Part shown: positions 34,122 to 43,845 of the stretch, piece by piece
How positions within the stretch are numbered: position 1 is the first letter of the stretch
Layout: each line of letters begins with the position of its first letter
Program-made: the position numbers and the translations under genes
The notes under the pieces: generated by a model
The model's database searches: none
Seen by the model: only the letters and a program-made list of their open reading frames with translations
What the model was told of the DNA's origin: nothing
Assembly: GCF_910592395.1 (NCBI RefSeq)
Contig: NC_088322.1
Span: 1,676,001 to 1,740,000, forward strand
From: Lineus longissimus
Lineage: Eukaryota; Nemertea; Pilidiophora; Heteronemertea; Lineidae
Direction: 5' to 3'
DNA length: 64,000 nucleotides

Positions 34122-35083
34122 TAGGCTATTCTGAAACTGAGCTATAAGTGTGTGGATACCTAGATACTTGGACACTCTTTTTAGGTATCTAAGTGTCCGG
34201 GTGTCCAGGGCCGTATTCACGAAGCACCCTTAGTCAGAGCACGCTCTTAGCGTCCTCGTAGGCTATTCAGAAACTGAGCTATAAGTGTGTGGATACCTAG
34301 ATACTTGGACACTCTTTTTAGGTATTTAAGTGTCCGGGTGTCCAGGGCCGTATTCATGAAGCACTCTTAGTCAGAGCACGCTCTTAGCGTCCTCGTAGGC
34401 TATTCAGAAAATCAGCTATAAGCGTGTGGATACCTAGATACTTGGACACTCTTTTCAGGTATATAAGTGTCCGGGTGTCCAGGGCCGTATTCACGAAGCA
34501 CTTTTAGTCAGAGCACGCTCTTAGCGTCCTCGTAGGCTATTCAGAAACTGAGCTATAAGTGTGTGGATACCTAGATACTCGGACACTCTTTTTAGGTATC
34601 TAAGTGTCCGGATGTCCAGGGCCGTATTCACGAAGCACTCTTAGTCAGAGCACGCTCTTAGCGTCCTCGTAGGCTATTCAGAAACTGAGCTATAAGTGTG
34701 TGGATACCTAGATACTTGGACACTCTTTTTAGGTATCTAAGTGTCCGGGTGTCCAGGGCTGTATTCACGAAGCACCCTTTGTCAGAGCACGCTCTTAGCG
34801 TCCTCGTAGGCTATTCAGAAACTGAGCTATAAGTGCTGTGTGGATACCTGGATACTTGGACACTCTTTTTAGGTATCTAAGTGTCCGGTTGTCCAGGGCC
34901 GTATTCACGAAACACTCTTAGTCAGAGCACGCACTTAGTGTCCTCATAGGCTATTCAGAAACTTAGCTATAAGTGTGTGGATACCTAGATACTTGGACAC
35001 TCTTTTTAGGTATCTAAGTGTCCGGGTGTGCAGGGCCGTATTCACGAAGCACTCTTAGTCAGAGCACGCTCTTAGCGTCCTCG
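34122..35083 (+). repeat. 7-monomer (962-bp) repeat, copy c
   Basis: Same seven units as copy a (TATTT at 34323, insertion monomer at 34807). It has CCTCATAGG after unit 6, shared with copy e only. Confidence 0.92.
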
Positions 35084-36046
35084 TAGGCTATTCTGAAACT
35101 GAGCTATAAGTGTGTGGATACCTAGATACTTGGACACTCTTTTTAGGTATCTAAGTGTCCGGGTGTCCAGGGCCGTATTCACGAAGCACCCTTAGTCAGA
35201 GCACGCTCTTAGCGTCCTCGTAGGCTATTCAGAAACTGAGCTATAAGTGTGTGGATACCTAGATACTTGGACACTCTTTTTAGGTATTTAAGTGTCCGGG
35301 TGTCCAGGGCCGTATTCATGAAGCACTCTTAGTCAGAGCACGCTCTTAGCGTCCTCGTAGGCTATTCAGAAAATCAGCTATAAGCGTGTGGATACCTAGA
35401 TACTTGGACACTCTTTTCAGGTATATAAGTGTCCGGGTGTCCAGGGCCGTATTCACGAAGCACTTTTAGTCAGAGCACGCTCTTAGCGTCCCAAGTAGGC
35501 TATTCAGAAACTGAGCTATAAGTGTGTGGATACCTAGATACTCGGACACTTTTTTTAGGTATCTAAGTGTCCGGATGTCCAGGGCCGTATTCACGAAGCA
35601 CTCTTAGTCAGAGCACGCTCTTAGCGTCCTCGTAGGCTATTCAGAAACTGAGCTATAAGTGTGTGGATACCTAGATACTTGGACACTCTTTTTAGGTATC
35701 TAAGTGTCCGGGTGTCCAGGGCTGTATTCACGAAGCACCCTTTGTCAGAGCACGCTCTTAGCGTCCTCGTAGGCTATTCAGAAACTGAGCTATAAGTGCT
35801 GTGTGGATACCTGGATACTTGGACACTCTTTTTAGGTATCTAAGTGTCCGGTTGTCCAGGGCCGTATTCACGAAACACTCTTAGTCAGAGCACGCACTTA
35901 GTGTCCTCGTAGGCTATTCAGAAACTTAGCTATAAGTGTGTGGATACCTAGATACTTGGACACTCTTTTTAGGTATCTAAGTGTCCGGGTGTGCAGGGCC
36001 GTATTCACGAAGCACTCTTAGTCAGAGCACGCTCTTAGCGTCCTCG
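35084..36046 (+). repeat. 7-monomer (963-bp) repeat, copy d
   Basis: Tandem with copy c. One extra base in unit 3 (GCGTCCCAAGTAGG at 35491) and a T-extended loop in unit 4 (ACACTTTTTTTAGG, T at 35551 in place of C56). Both are shared with copy f only. Confidence 0.92.
35358..35495 (+). repeat. 138-bp monomer, CCCAAGTAGG junction
   Basis: GCGTCCTCGTAGG is replaced by GCGTCCCAAGTAGG, one base longer. It occurs again only at 39594-39731, exactly 4,236 bp on, and is a diagnostic marker of the 31-monomer duplication. Confidence 0.92.
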
Positions 36047-37826
36047 TAGGCTATTCAGAAACTGAGCTATAAGTGTGTGGATACCTAGATACTTGGACAC
36101 TCTTTTTAGGTATCTAAGAGTCCGGGTGTGCAGGGCCGTATTCACGAAGCACTCTTAGTCAGAGCACGTTCTTAGCGTCCTCGTAGGCTATTCAGAAACT
36201 GAGTTATAAGTGTGTGGATACCTAGATACTTGGACACTCTTTTTAGGTATCTAAGTGTCCGGGTGTCCAGGGCCGTATTCACGAAGCACTCTCAGTCAGA
36301 GCACGCTCTTAGCGTCCTCGTAGGCTATTCAGAAACTGAGCTATAAGTGTGTGGATACCTAGATACTTGGACACTCTTTTTAGGTATCTAAGTGTCCGGG
36401 TGTCTAGGGCCGTATTCACGAAGCACTCTTAGTCAGAGCACGCTCTTAGCGTCCTCGTAGGCTATTCAGAAACTAGCTATAAGTGTGTGCATACCTAGAT
36501 ACGTGGACACTCTTTTTAGGTATCTAAGTGTCAGGGTGTCCAGGGCCGTATTCACGAAGCACCCTTAGTCAGAGCACGCTCTTAGCGTCCTCTTAGGCTA
36601 TTCAGAAACTGAGCTATAAGTGTGTGGATACCTAGATACTTGGACACTCTTTTTAGGTATCTAAGTGTCCGGGTGTCCAGGGCCGTATTCACGAAGCACC
36701 CTTAGTCAGAGCACGCTCTTAGCGTCCTCGTAGGCTATTCAGAAACTGAGCTATAAGTGTGTGGATACCTAGATACTTGGACAATCTTTTTAGGTATCTA
36801 AGTGTCCGGGTGTCCAGGGCCGTACTCACGAAGCACCCTTAGTCAGAGCACGCTCTTAGCGTCCTCGTAGGCTATTCAGCAACTAAGCTATAAGTGTGTG
36901 GATACCTTGATACTCGGACACTCTTTTTAGGTATCTAAGTGTCCGGGTGTCCAGGGCGGTATTCATGAAGCACTCTTAGTCAGAGCACGCTCTTAGCGTC
37001 CTCGTAGGCTATTCAGAAACTGAGCTATAAGTGTGTGGATACCTAGATACTTGGACACTCTTTTTAGGTATCTAAGTGTCCGGGTGTCCAGGGCGGTATT
37101 CACGAAGCACTCTTAGTCAGAGCACGCTCTTAGCGTCCTCGCAGGCTATTCTGAAACTGAGCTATAAGTGTGTGGATACCTAGATACTTGGACACTCTTT
37201 TTAGGTATCTAAGTGTCCGAGTGTCCAGGGCCGTATTCACGAAGCACTCTTAGTCAGAGCACGCTCTTAGCGTCCTCGTAGGCTATTCTGAAACTGAGCT
37301 ATAAGTGTGTGGATACCTAGATACTTGGACACTCTTTTTAGGTATCTAAGTGTCAGGGTGTCTAGGGCCGTATTCACGAAGCACCCTTAGTCAGAGCACG
37401 CTCTTAGCGTCCTCGTAGGCTATTCAGAAACTGAGCTATAAGTGTGTGGATACCTAGATACTTGGACACTCTTTTTAGGTATCTAAGTGACCGGGTGTCC
37501 AGGGCCGTATTCACGAAGCACTCTTAGTCAGAGCACGCTCTTAGCGTCCTCGTAGGCTATTCAGAAAATCAGCTATAAGCGTGTGGATACCTAGATACTT
37601 GGACACTCTTTTCAGGTATCTAAGTGTCCGGGTGTCCAGGGCCGTATTCACGAAGCACCCTTAGTCAGAGCACGCTCTTAGCGTCCTCGTAGGCTATTCA
37701 GAAAATGAGCTATAAGCATGTGGATACCTAGATACTTGGACACTCTTTTTAGGTATCTAAGAGTCCGGGTGTGCAGGGCCGTATTCACGAAGCACTCTTA
37801 GTCAGAGCACGCTCTTAGCGTCCTCG

Positions 37827-37946
37827 TAGGCTATTCAGCAACTAAGCTATAAGTGTGTGGATACCTTGATACTCGGACACTCTTTTAAGGTATCTAAGTG
37901 TCCGGGTGTCCAGGGCCGTATTCACGAAGCACTCTTAGCGTCCTCG
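37827..37946 (+). repeat. 120-bp monomer, 17-bp CTCTTAG deletion, copy 3
   Basis: Copy of 33591-33710 at +4,236 bp, with the same fused left part (TCAGCAACTAAGC, TTTTAAGG). Confidence 0.92.
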
Positions 37947-38357
37947 TAGGCTATTCAGAAACTGAGCTATAAGTGTGTGGATACCTAGATACGTGGACAC
38001 TCTTCTTAGGTATCTAAGTGTCCGGGTGTCCAGGGCCGTATTCACGAAGCACCCTTAGTCAGAGCACACTCTTAGCGTCCTCGTAGGCTATTCAGAAACT
38101 GAGCTATAAGTGTGTGGATACCTAGATACTTGGACACTCTTTTTAGGTATCTAAGTGTCCGGGTGTCCAGGGCCGTATTCACGAAGCACTCTTAGTCAGA
38201 GCACGCTCTTAGCGTCCTCGTAGGCTATTCAGAAACTGAGCTATAAGTGTGTGGATACCTAGATACTTGGACACTCTTTTTAGGTATCTAAGTGTCCGAG
38301 TGTCCAGGGCGGTATTCACGAAGCACTCTTAGTCAGAGCACGCTCTTAGCGTCCTCG

Positions 38358-39319
38358 TAGGCTATTCTGAAACTGAGCTATAAGTGTGTGGATACCTAGA
38401 TACTTGGACACTCTTTTTAGGTATCTAAGTGTCCGGGTGTCCAGGGCCGTATTCACGAAGCACCCTTAGTCAGAGCACGCTCTTAGCGTCCTCGTAGGCT
38501 ATTCAGAAACTGAGCTATAAGTGTGTGGATACCTAGATACTTGGACACTCTTTTTAGGTATTTAAGTGTCCGGGTGTCCAGGGCCGTATTCATGAAGCAC
38601 TCTTAGTCAGAGCACGCTCTTAGCGTCCTCGTAGGCTATTCAGAAAATCAGCTATAAGCGTGTGGATACCTAGATACTTGGACACTCTTTTCAGGTATAT
38701 AAGTGTCCGGGTGTCCAGGGCCGTATTCACGAAGCACTTTTAGTCAGAGCACGCTCTTAGCGTCCTCGTAGGCTATTCAGAAACTGAGCTATAAGTGTGT
38801 GGATACCTAGATACTCGGACACTCTTTTTAGGTATCTAAGTGTCCGGATGTCCAGGGCCGTATTCACGAAGCACTCTTAGTCAGAGCACGCTCTTAGCGT
38901 CCTCGTAGGCTATTCAGAAACTGAGCTATAAGTGTGTGGATACCTAGATACTTGGACACTCTTTTTAGGTATCTAAGTGTCCGGGTGTCCAGGGCTGTAT
39001 TCACGAAGCACCCTTTGTCAGAGCACGCTCTTAGCGTCCTCGTAGGCTATTCAGAAACTGAGCTATAAGTGCTGTGTGGATACCTGGATACTTGGACACT
39101 CTTTTTAGGTATCTAAGTGTCCGGTTGTCCAGGGCCGTATTCACGAAACACTCTTAGTCAGAGCACGCACTTAGTGTCCTCATAGGCTATTCAGAAACTT
39201 AGCTATAAGTGTGTGGATACCTAGATACTTGGACACTCTTTTTAGGTATCTAAGTGTCCGGGTGTGCAGGGCCGTATTCACGAAGCACTCTTAGTCAGAG
39301 CACGCTCTTAGCGTCCTCG
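38358..39319 (+). repeat. 7-monomer (962-bp) repeat, copy e
   Basis: Copy c at +4,236 bp, including CCTCATAGG at about 39179. Confidence 0.92.
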
Positions 39320-40282
39320 TAGGCTATTCTGAAACTGAGCTATAAGTGTGTGGATACCTAGATACTTGGACACTCTTTTTAGGTATCTAAGTGTCCGGGT
39401 GTCCAGGGCCGTATTCACGAAGCACCCTTAGTCAGAGCACGCTCTTAGCGTCCTCGTAGGCTATTCAGAAACTGAGCTATAAGTGTGTGGATACCTAGAT
39501 ACTTGGACACTCTTTTTAGGTATTTAAGTGTCCGGGTGTCCAGGGCCGTATTCATGAAGCACTCTTAGTCAGAGCACGCTCTTAGCGTCCTCGTAGGCTA
39601 TTCAGAAAATCAGCTATAAGCGTGTGGATACCTAGATACTTGGACACTCTTTTCAGGTATATAAGTGTCCGGGTGTCCAGGGCCGTATTCACGAAGCACT
39701 TTTAGTCAGAGCACGCTCTTAGCGTCCCAAGTAGGCTATTCAGAAACTGAGCTATAAGTGTGTGGATACCTAGATACTCGGACACTTTTTTTAGGTATCT
39801 AAGTGTCCGGATGTCCAGGGCCGTATTCACGAAGCACTCTTAGTCAGAGCACGCTCTTAGCGTCCTCGTAGGCTATTCAGAAACTGAGCTATAAGTGTGT
39901 GGATACCTAGATACTTGGACACTCTTTTTAGGTATCTAAGTGTCCGGGTGTCCAGGGCTGTATTCACGAAGCACCCTTTGTCAGAGCACGCTCTTAGCGT
40001 CCTCGTAGGCTATTCAGAAACTGAGCTATAAGTGCTGTGTGGATACCTGGATACTTGGACACTCTTTTTAGGTATCTAAGTGTCCGGTTGTCCAGGGCCG
40101 TATTCACGAAACACTCTTAGTCAGAGCACGCACTTAGTGTCCTCGTAGGCTATTCAGAAACTTAGCTATAAGTGTGTGGATACCTAGATACTTGGACACT
40201 CTTTTTAGGTATCTAAGTGTCCGGGTGTGCAGGGCCGTATTCACGAAGCACTCTTAGTCAGAGCACGCTCTTAGCGTCCTCG
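39320..40282 (+). repeat. 7-monomer (963-bp) repeat, copy f
   Basis: Copy d at +4,236 bp, including the CCCAAGTAGG insertion at 39727. Last unit of the 31-monomer copy 3. Confidence 0.92.
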
Positions 40283-42613
40283 TAGGCTATTCAGAAACTG
40301 AGCTATAAGTGTGTGGATACCTAGATACTTGGACACTCTTTTTAGGTATCTAAGTGTCCGGGTGTCCAGGGTCGTATTCACGAAGCACTCTTAGTCAGAG
40401 CACGTTCTTAGCGTACTCGTAGGCTATTCAGAAACTGAGCTATAAGTGTGTGGATACCTAGATACTTGGACACTCTTTTTAGGTATCTAAGTGTCCGGGT
40501 GTCCAGGGCCGTATTCACGAAGCACTCTTAGTCAGAGCACGCTCTTAGCGTCCTCGTAGGCTATTCAGAAACTAGCTATAAGTGTGTGGATACCTAGATA
40601 AGTGGACACTCTTTTTAGGTATCTAAGTGTCCGGGTGTCCAGGGCCGTATTCACGAAGCACCCTTCGTCAGAGCACGCTCTTAGCGTCCTCGTAGGCTAT
40701 TCAGAAACTGAGCTATAAGTGTGTGGATACCTAGATACTTGGACACTCTTTTTAGGTATCTGAGTGTCCGGGTGTCCAGGGCCGTATTCACGAAGCACTC
40801 TTAGTCAGAGCACGCTCTTAGCGTCCTCGTAGGCTATTCAGAAAATCAGCTATAAGCGTGTGGATACCTAGATACTTGGACACTCTTTTCAGGTATCTAA
40901 GTGTCCGGGTGTCCAGGGCCGTATTCACGAAGCACTCTTAGTCAGAGCACGCTCTTAGCGTCCTCGTAGGCTATTCAGAAACTGAGCTATAAGTGTGTGG
41001 ATACCTAGATACTTGGACACTCTTTTTAGGTATCTAAGTGTCCGGGTGTCCAGGGCCGTATTCACGAAGCACTCTTAGTCAGAGCACGCTCTTAGCGTCC
41101 TCATAGGCTATTCAGAAACTGAGCTATAAGTGTGTGGATACCTAGATACTTGGACACTCTTTTTAGGTATCTAAGTGTCCGGGTGTCCAGGGCCGTATTC
41201 ACGAAGCACTCTTTGTCAGAGCACGCTCTAAGCGTCCTCGTAGGCTATTCAGAAACTGAGCTATAAGTGTGTGGATACCTAGATACTTGGACACTCTTTT
41301 TAGGTATCTAAGTGTCCTGGTGTGCAGGGCCGTATTCACGAAACACTCTTAGTCAGAGCACGCACTTAGTGTCCTCGTAGGCTATTCAGAAACTGAGCTA
41401 TAAGTGTGTGGATACCTAGATACTTGGACACACTTTTTAGGTATCTAAGTGTCCTGGTGTCCAGGGCCGTATTCACGAAGCACTCTTAGTCAGAGCACGC
41501 TCTTAGCGTCCTCGTAGGCTATTCAGAAAATGAGCTATAAGCGTGTGGATACCTAGATACTTGGACACTCTTTTTAGGTATCTAAGTGTCCGGGTGTCCA
41601 GGACCGTCTTCACGAAGCACTCTTAGTCAGAGCATGCTCTTAGCGTCCTCGTAGGCTATTCAGAAAATCAGCTATAAGCGTGTGGATACCTAGATACTTG
41701 GACACTCTTTTCAGGTATCTAAGTGTCCGGGTGTCCAGGGCCGTATTCACGAAGCACTCTTAGTCAGAGCACGCTCTTAGCGTCCTCGTAGGCTATTCAG
41801 AAAATGAGCTATAAGCGTGTGGATACCTAGATACTTGGACACTCTTTTTAGGTATCTAAGTGTCCGGGTGTCCAGGGCCGTATTCACGAAGCACTCTTAG
41901 TCAGAGCACGCTCTTAGCGTCCTCGTAGGCTATTCAGAAACTGAGCTATAAGTGTGTGGATACCTAGATACTCGGACACTCTTTTTAGGTATCTAAGTGT
42001 CCGGGTGTCCAGGGCCGTATTCACGAAGCACTCTTAGTCAGAGCACGCTCTTAGCGTCCTCGTAGGCTATTCAGAAACTGAGCTATAAGTGTGTGGATAC
42101 CTAGATACTTGGACACTCTTTTTAGGTATCTAAGTGTCCGGGTGTCCAGGGCCGTATTCACGAAGCACCCTTTGTCAGAGCACGCTCTTAGCGTCCTCGT
42201 AGGCTATTCAGAAACTGAGCTATAAGTGCTGTGTGGATACCTAGATACTTGGACACTCTTTTTAGGTATCTAAGTGTCCGGGTGTCCAGGGCCGTATTCA
42301 CGAAGCACTCTTAGTCAGAGCACGCTCTTAGCGTCCTCGTAGGCTATTCAGGAACTGAGCTATAAGTGTGTGGATACCTAGATACTTGGACACTCCTTTT
42401 AGGCATCTAAGTGTCCGGTTGTCCAGGGCCGTATTCACGAAGCACTCTTAGTCAGAGCACGCTCTTAGCGTCCTCGTAGGCTATTCAGAAAATGAGCTTT
42501 AAGCGTGTGGATACCTAGATACTTGGACACTCTTTTTAGGTATCTAAGTGTCCGGGTGTGCAGGGCCGTATTCACGAAGCACTCTTAGTCAGAGCACGCT
42601 CTTAGCGTCCTCG
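40283..42613 (+). repeat. 17-monomer truncated spacer (copy of 27834-30164)
   Basis: 2,331 bp repeating the first 17 monomers of the spacer at an offset of 12,449 bp, with the AAACTAGC unit (40570) and the 3-bp insertion unit (42200) in the same places. Small differences: CACGTTCTTAGCGTACTCG here against CACGCTCTTAGCGTACTCG, GCTCTAAGCG near 41228, and CCGGTTGTCC near 42417. The similarity ends within the next monomer, where zone D types begin. Confidence 0.87.
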
Positions 42614-43329
42614 TAGGCTATTCAGAAACTGAGATATAAGTGTGTGGATACCTAGATACTTGGACACTCTTTTTAGGTATCTAAGTGTCTGGGTGTCCAG
42701 GGTCGTATTCACGAAGCACTCTTAGTCAGAGCACGCTCTTAGCGTACTCGTAGGCTATTCAGAAACTGAGCTATAAGTGTGTGGATACCTAGATACTTGG
42801 ACACTCTTTTTAGGTATCTAAGTGTCCGGGTGTCCAGGGCCGTATTCACGAAGCACTCTTAGTCAGAGCACGCTCTTAGCGTCCTCGTAGGCTATTCAGA
42901 AACTAGCTATAAGTGTGTGGATACCTAGATAAGTGGACACTCTTTTTAGGTATCTAAGTGTCCGGGTGTCCAGGGCCGTATTCACGAAGCACCCTTAGTC
43001 AGAGCACGCTCTTAGCGTCCTCGTAGGCTATTCAGAAACTGAGCTATAATTGTGTGGATATCTAGATACTTGGACACTCTTTTTAGGTATCTAAGTGTCC
43101 GGTTGTCCAGGGCCGTATTCACGAAACACTCTTAGTCAGAGCACGCACTTAGTGTCCTCGTAGGCTATTCAGAAAATGAGCTATAAGCGTGTGGATACCT
43201 AGATACTTGGACACTCTTTTTAGGTATCTAAGTGTCCGGGTGTCCAGGGCCGTATTCACGAAGCACTCTTAGTCAGAGCACGCTCTTAGCGTCCTCGTAG
43301 GCTATTCAGAAACTGAGCTATAAGTGTGT

Positions 43330-43382
43330 GGATACCTAGATACTTGGACACTCTTTTTAGGTATCTAAGTGTCCGGGTGTCC
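43330..43382 (+). repeat. Hairpin core of the monomer: 3 + 3 inverted octamers around T5
   Basis: Shown on the reference unit; present in nearly every monomer. The left arm (33-56) reads GGATACCT, AGATACTT, GGACACTC. The right arm (62-85) reads AGGTATCT, AAGTGTCC, GGGTGTCC, which on the other strand are AGATACCT, GGACACTT, GGACACCC. All six fit RGAYACYY. Pairing base i with base 118-i gives 16 Watson-Crick pairs, 5 G-T pairs (36, 40, 44, 49, 55) and 3 A-C oppositions (41, 52, 56) over 24 positions. Every deviation is a transition. An RNA copy could fold into a stable stem with a U5 loop. Such dyads are known in several centromeric satellites, but no function is shown here. Confidence 0.9.
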
Positions 43383-43398
43383 AGGGCCGTATTCACGA

Positions 43399-43430
43399 AG
43401 CACTCTTAGTCAGAGCACGCTCTTAGCGTC
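43399..43430 (+). repeat. Internal direct duplication with two CTCTTAG copies
   Basis: Within the monomer, positions 102-114 (AGCACTCTTAGTC) and 117-133 (AGCACGCTCTTAGCGTC) are the same sequence with two 2-bp insertions (GC and CG) in the second copy. CTCTTAG occurs at 106-112 and again at 123-129, exactly 17 bp apart. A small dyad, AGAGC-AC-GCTCT, lies at 115-126. The duplication is the substrate of the 17-bp deletion seen in three 120-bp monomers. Confidence 0.9.
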
Positions 43431-43845
43431 CTCGTAGGCTATTCAGAAAATGAGCTATAAGCGTGTGGATACCTTGATACTTGGACACTCTTTTTAGGTA
43501 TCTAAGTGTCCGGGTGTGCAGGGCCGTATTCACGAAGCACTCTTAGTCAGAGCACGCTCTTAGCGTCCTCGTAGACTATTCAGAAACTGAGCTATAAGTG
43601 TGTGGATACCTAGATACTTGGACACTCTTTTTAGGTATCTAAGTGTCCGGGTGTCCAGGGTCGTATTCACGAAGCACTCTTAGTCAGAGCACGCTCTCAG
43701 CGTACTCGTAGGCTATTCAGAAACTGAGCTATAAGTGTGTGGATACCTAGATACTTGGACACTCTTTTTAGGTATCTAAGTGTCCGGGTGTCCAGGGCCG
43801 TATTCACGAAGCACTCTTAGTCAGAGCACGCTCTTAGCGTCCTCG

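Larger units (their letters stand above)
31811..36046 (+). repeat. 31-monomer (4,236-bp) higher-order unit, copy 2
   Basis: 31 monomers with indels summing to -11 bp (one AAACTAGC, one 17-bp deletion, two 3-bp insertions, one 1-bp insertion CCCAAGTAGG at 35491). Copy 3 follows at once and is nearly identical: GAGTTATAAG at 31965 and 36201, CTCTTAG deletion at 33696 and 37932, CCCAAGTAGG at 35491 and 39727, and CCTCATAGG at about 34943 and 39179, all exactly 4,236 bp apart. I noticed only two substitutions between the copies (31821/36057 and about 34061/38297), although I did not align every base. Confidence 0.93.
36047..40282 (+). repeat. 31-monomer (4,236-bp) higher-order unit, copy 3
   Basis: Tandem with copy 2. 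It begins with TATTCAGAAAC where copy 2 has TATTCTGAAAC, and otherwise follows it base for base in the lines I compared, apart from CCGAGTGTCC near 38298. It is followed by the truncated spacer (40283-42613), as copy 1 is followed by the full one. Confidence 0.93.
23187..43023 (+). repeat. Array zone C
   Basis: Marked by GCACCCTTAG, TATTCTGAAAC, AAAATCAGC with CTTTTCAGG, AAGTGCTGTGTGG (3-bp insertion), GGATACCTTGATACTCGG, GGGCGGTATTC and GTCTAGGG. None is common before 23 kb. The zone is built on a 31-monomer unit present three times (23598, 31811, 36047), with a 29-monomer spacer after the first and a 17-monomer version of that spacer after the third. The change from zone B is sharp, over a few monomers between about 23.0 and 23.5 kb, although a zone B pair (GGGGGTGCAGGG with AGATATCTAAG) reappears at about 30.2 kb. 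Confidence 0.75.
43298..43434 (+). repeat. Exact consensus monomer (reference unit)
   Basis: This unit matches the majority base at every one of the 137 positions and serves as the numbering reference used here (position 1 = first T of TAGGCTATTC). It has 34 G and 31 C (47.4% G+C) and six CpG sites at 77, 91, 99, 121, 130 and 136. That is about 0.8 of the number expected from base composition. Layout: 1-32 unpaired left part; 33-85 octamer hairpin core around T5; 86-101 containing GGGCCGTATTCACGAA; 102-133 internal direct duplication; 134-137 CTCG joining the next unit. The start of the unit is a convention, because a tandem array has no natural first base. Confidence 0.95.
42614..43845 (+). 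repeat. Monomers linking zones C and D
   Basis: Nine units that fit no single large duplication. TAATTGTGTGGATATCTAG (about 43049-43065) starts an 11-monomer offset (1,505 bp) to the GGATATCTAG unit at 44561, and GGGTCGTATTC with GCGTACTCG recurs at about 42.7 and 43.7 kb. The perfect consensus monomer (43298) lies here. Confidence 0.6.

Noticed and set aside
43330-43382. Intrinsic transcription terminator or Pol III terminator (hairpin plus T5)
   Set aside because: The T run is the loop, not the tail, of the hairpin. No A/B box promoter could be recognised in the monomer. Without a gene there is no basis for a terminator call.
43298-43434. Second internal duplication: TATTCAGAAAC (6-16) and TATTCACGAAGC (93-104)
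   Set aside because: TATTCA is shared, but the rest matches only with a 1-base shift; too short to distinguish from chance.
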